NCBI GenBank assembly: GCA_015061055.1
Contig: SUXH01000005.1
Span: 1 to 64,000 of the forward strand
Source of the DNA: Bacteroidales bacterium
GTDB taxonomy: Bacteria; Bacteroidota; Bacteroidia; Bacteroidales; Muribaculaceae
Length of the DNA: 64,000 nt
Reading direction: 5' to 3'
Positions 63,206 through 64,000 of the stretch are shown piece by piece. Positions within the stretch are counted from its first letter, which is position 1; each line of letters starts with the position of its first letter. The notes beneath the pieces were generated by a model that saw only the letters and a program-made list of their open reading frames with translations, did not search any database and was not told where the DNA came from. A program made the position numbers and the translations under genes.

Positions 63206-64000
63206 ATGAGACAAATAAAATCATATCTTTTAATGCTGGTTGCAGCATTTGTGATGGTGGGTTGTGCCGACGATTTTGACCGTCCGCCTATTAAAGAACC
63301 TGTTGCAGCTAATGCCGACAAGGTTAATACTACAATATATGACTTGAAGTATAACTATTGGGATGATGCACGCAACTATATTGACACTATCGGTCAAACA
63401 GCCGATGGAGAAGACATTATTATCAAGGGTCGTGTGATTAGTAGCGACGAAACAGGTAATATCTACAAGAGCCTTGTTATCCAAGATGAAACAGCAGCTT
63501 TGGCTCTTTCAATTAATCAGAACAGCCTTTATACAACCTATCGTGTGGGTCAAGAAATCGTGATTAATGCAACAGGAATGTATATAGGTAAATACAATGG
63601 TTTACAACAACTTGGTTATCCTGAATGGTATGCTCAAGGAAATGCTTGGGAAGCTACATTTATGGCACTTGAATTATTCCAGGAACATGCCGAACTTAAT
63701 GGTTTCCCTCGTGTTGCCGAAATTGATACAATGGTGGTTTCGCTTGGTTCACTTCCATCTGACCCTTCAGGCCTTTGTTCTTGGCAAAGCCAATTGGTAC
63801 GTCTTGACGACGTAACATTTACCGAAGCTGATGGCAAAACAACATTTGCTAACGATGATGCTTCAACCAACCGTACTTTGCAAGACTTAAATGGTAATAC
63901 AATTATTGTGCGCAACAGTAACTATGCTGATTTCCGTAGCGAAATTCTTCCAGTGGGAACAGGTACTGTAGTGGGTATCCTAAGCTATTATGGTACTGCA
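63206..64000 (+). CDS. DUF5689-domain lipoprotein (partial, runs off the window)
   Basis: The frame opens at ATG 63206 and stays open for 265 codons to the window end. The signal ends in the lipobox VMVGC. The region IIIKGRVISSDETGNIYKSLVIQDETAALAL is the OB-fold-like DUF5689 pattern, and a second similar segment follows (LVRLDDVTFTEADGKTTF). With the TonB receptor it forms a likely uptake pair; an EEP nuclease at 47026-48075 may serve the same process. The 3' end is not in the window. Confidence 0.85.
   Translation, partial: MRQIKSYLLMLVAAFVMVGCADDFDRPPIKEPVAANADKVNTTIYDLKYNYWDDARNYIDTIGQTADGEDIIIKGRVISSDETGNIYKSLVIQDETAALALSINQNSLYTTYRVGQEIVINATGMYIGKYNGLQQLGYPEWYAQGNAWEATFMALELFQEHAELNGFPRVAEIDTMVVSLGSLPSDPSGLCSWQSQLVRLDDVTFTEADGKTTFANDDASTNRTLQDLNGNTIIVRNSNYADFRSEILPVGTGTVVGILSYYGTA

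Overview
The window looks like a chromosome segment of a gut Bacteroidales bacterium, probably a Muribaculaceae-like lineage (inference). The evidence is: Bacteroidetes-type promoter boxes (TAnnTTTG) with little use of Shine-Dalgarno sites; the long form of IspG; LptC, a GldE-like CNNM protein and DUF4831, DUF456 and DUF5689 proteins; a CarboxypepD_reg/TonB-dependent receptor; and large secreted proteins ending in type A-like C-terminal sorting domains.

Layout. 1-770: the tail of an unknown gene and its terminator, then a palindrome-rich non-coding stretch and a promoter. 771-12360: a tightly coupled operon that I read as a previously uncharacterised RiPP (ribosomally made, post-translationally modified peptide) system. 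It has a 28-residue, five-cysteine precursor, an attenuator hairpin, five paralogous radical SAM/SPASM maturases, a membrane protein with two nucleotide-binding (RCK-like) domains, an M42 metallopeptidase, a sixth radical SAM enzyme of the B12-binding class and a small formyltransferase. 12418-31681: core genes. These are ruvB and a flippase, then a long minus-strand block (TPR protein, 5'-nucleotidase, aldose epimerase, ispG, purE, PAP2-like protein, rpoN, tRNA-Asp, CNNM protein, lptC, outer-membrane protein, divIC/ftsB-like, trmD, DUF4831, nnrDE), then plus-strand hpt followed by adk (31736-32314). 32433-33516: a gene of unknown function flanked by 72-bp direct repeats. 33760-36675: DUF456 protein, EamA transporter and metY. 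36718-43159: a nonulosonate (sialic/legionaminic-type) sugar operon interrupted by a toxin/immunity-like cassette with a neuB remnant at its edge. 43503-64000: a U32 peptidase-family protein, a secreted zinc peptidase, an EEP nuclease, three large exported surface proteins, a TonB-dependent receptor and a DUF5689 lipoprotein that runs off the end.

How the RiPP genes probably work together (inference): one promoter drives the precursor and, by read-through of the hairpin, the enzymes. The five SPASM enzymes, all with complete iron-sulfur ligand sets, install crosslinks or other radical modifications on the Cys-rich core CCDCFGGGCRCNH. The B12-type radical SAM enzyme and the formyltransferase may add further groups, and the M42 peptidase may trim the leader. 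The RCK-type membrane protein could sense, resist or be the target of the product. No dedicated exporter is present.
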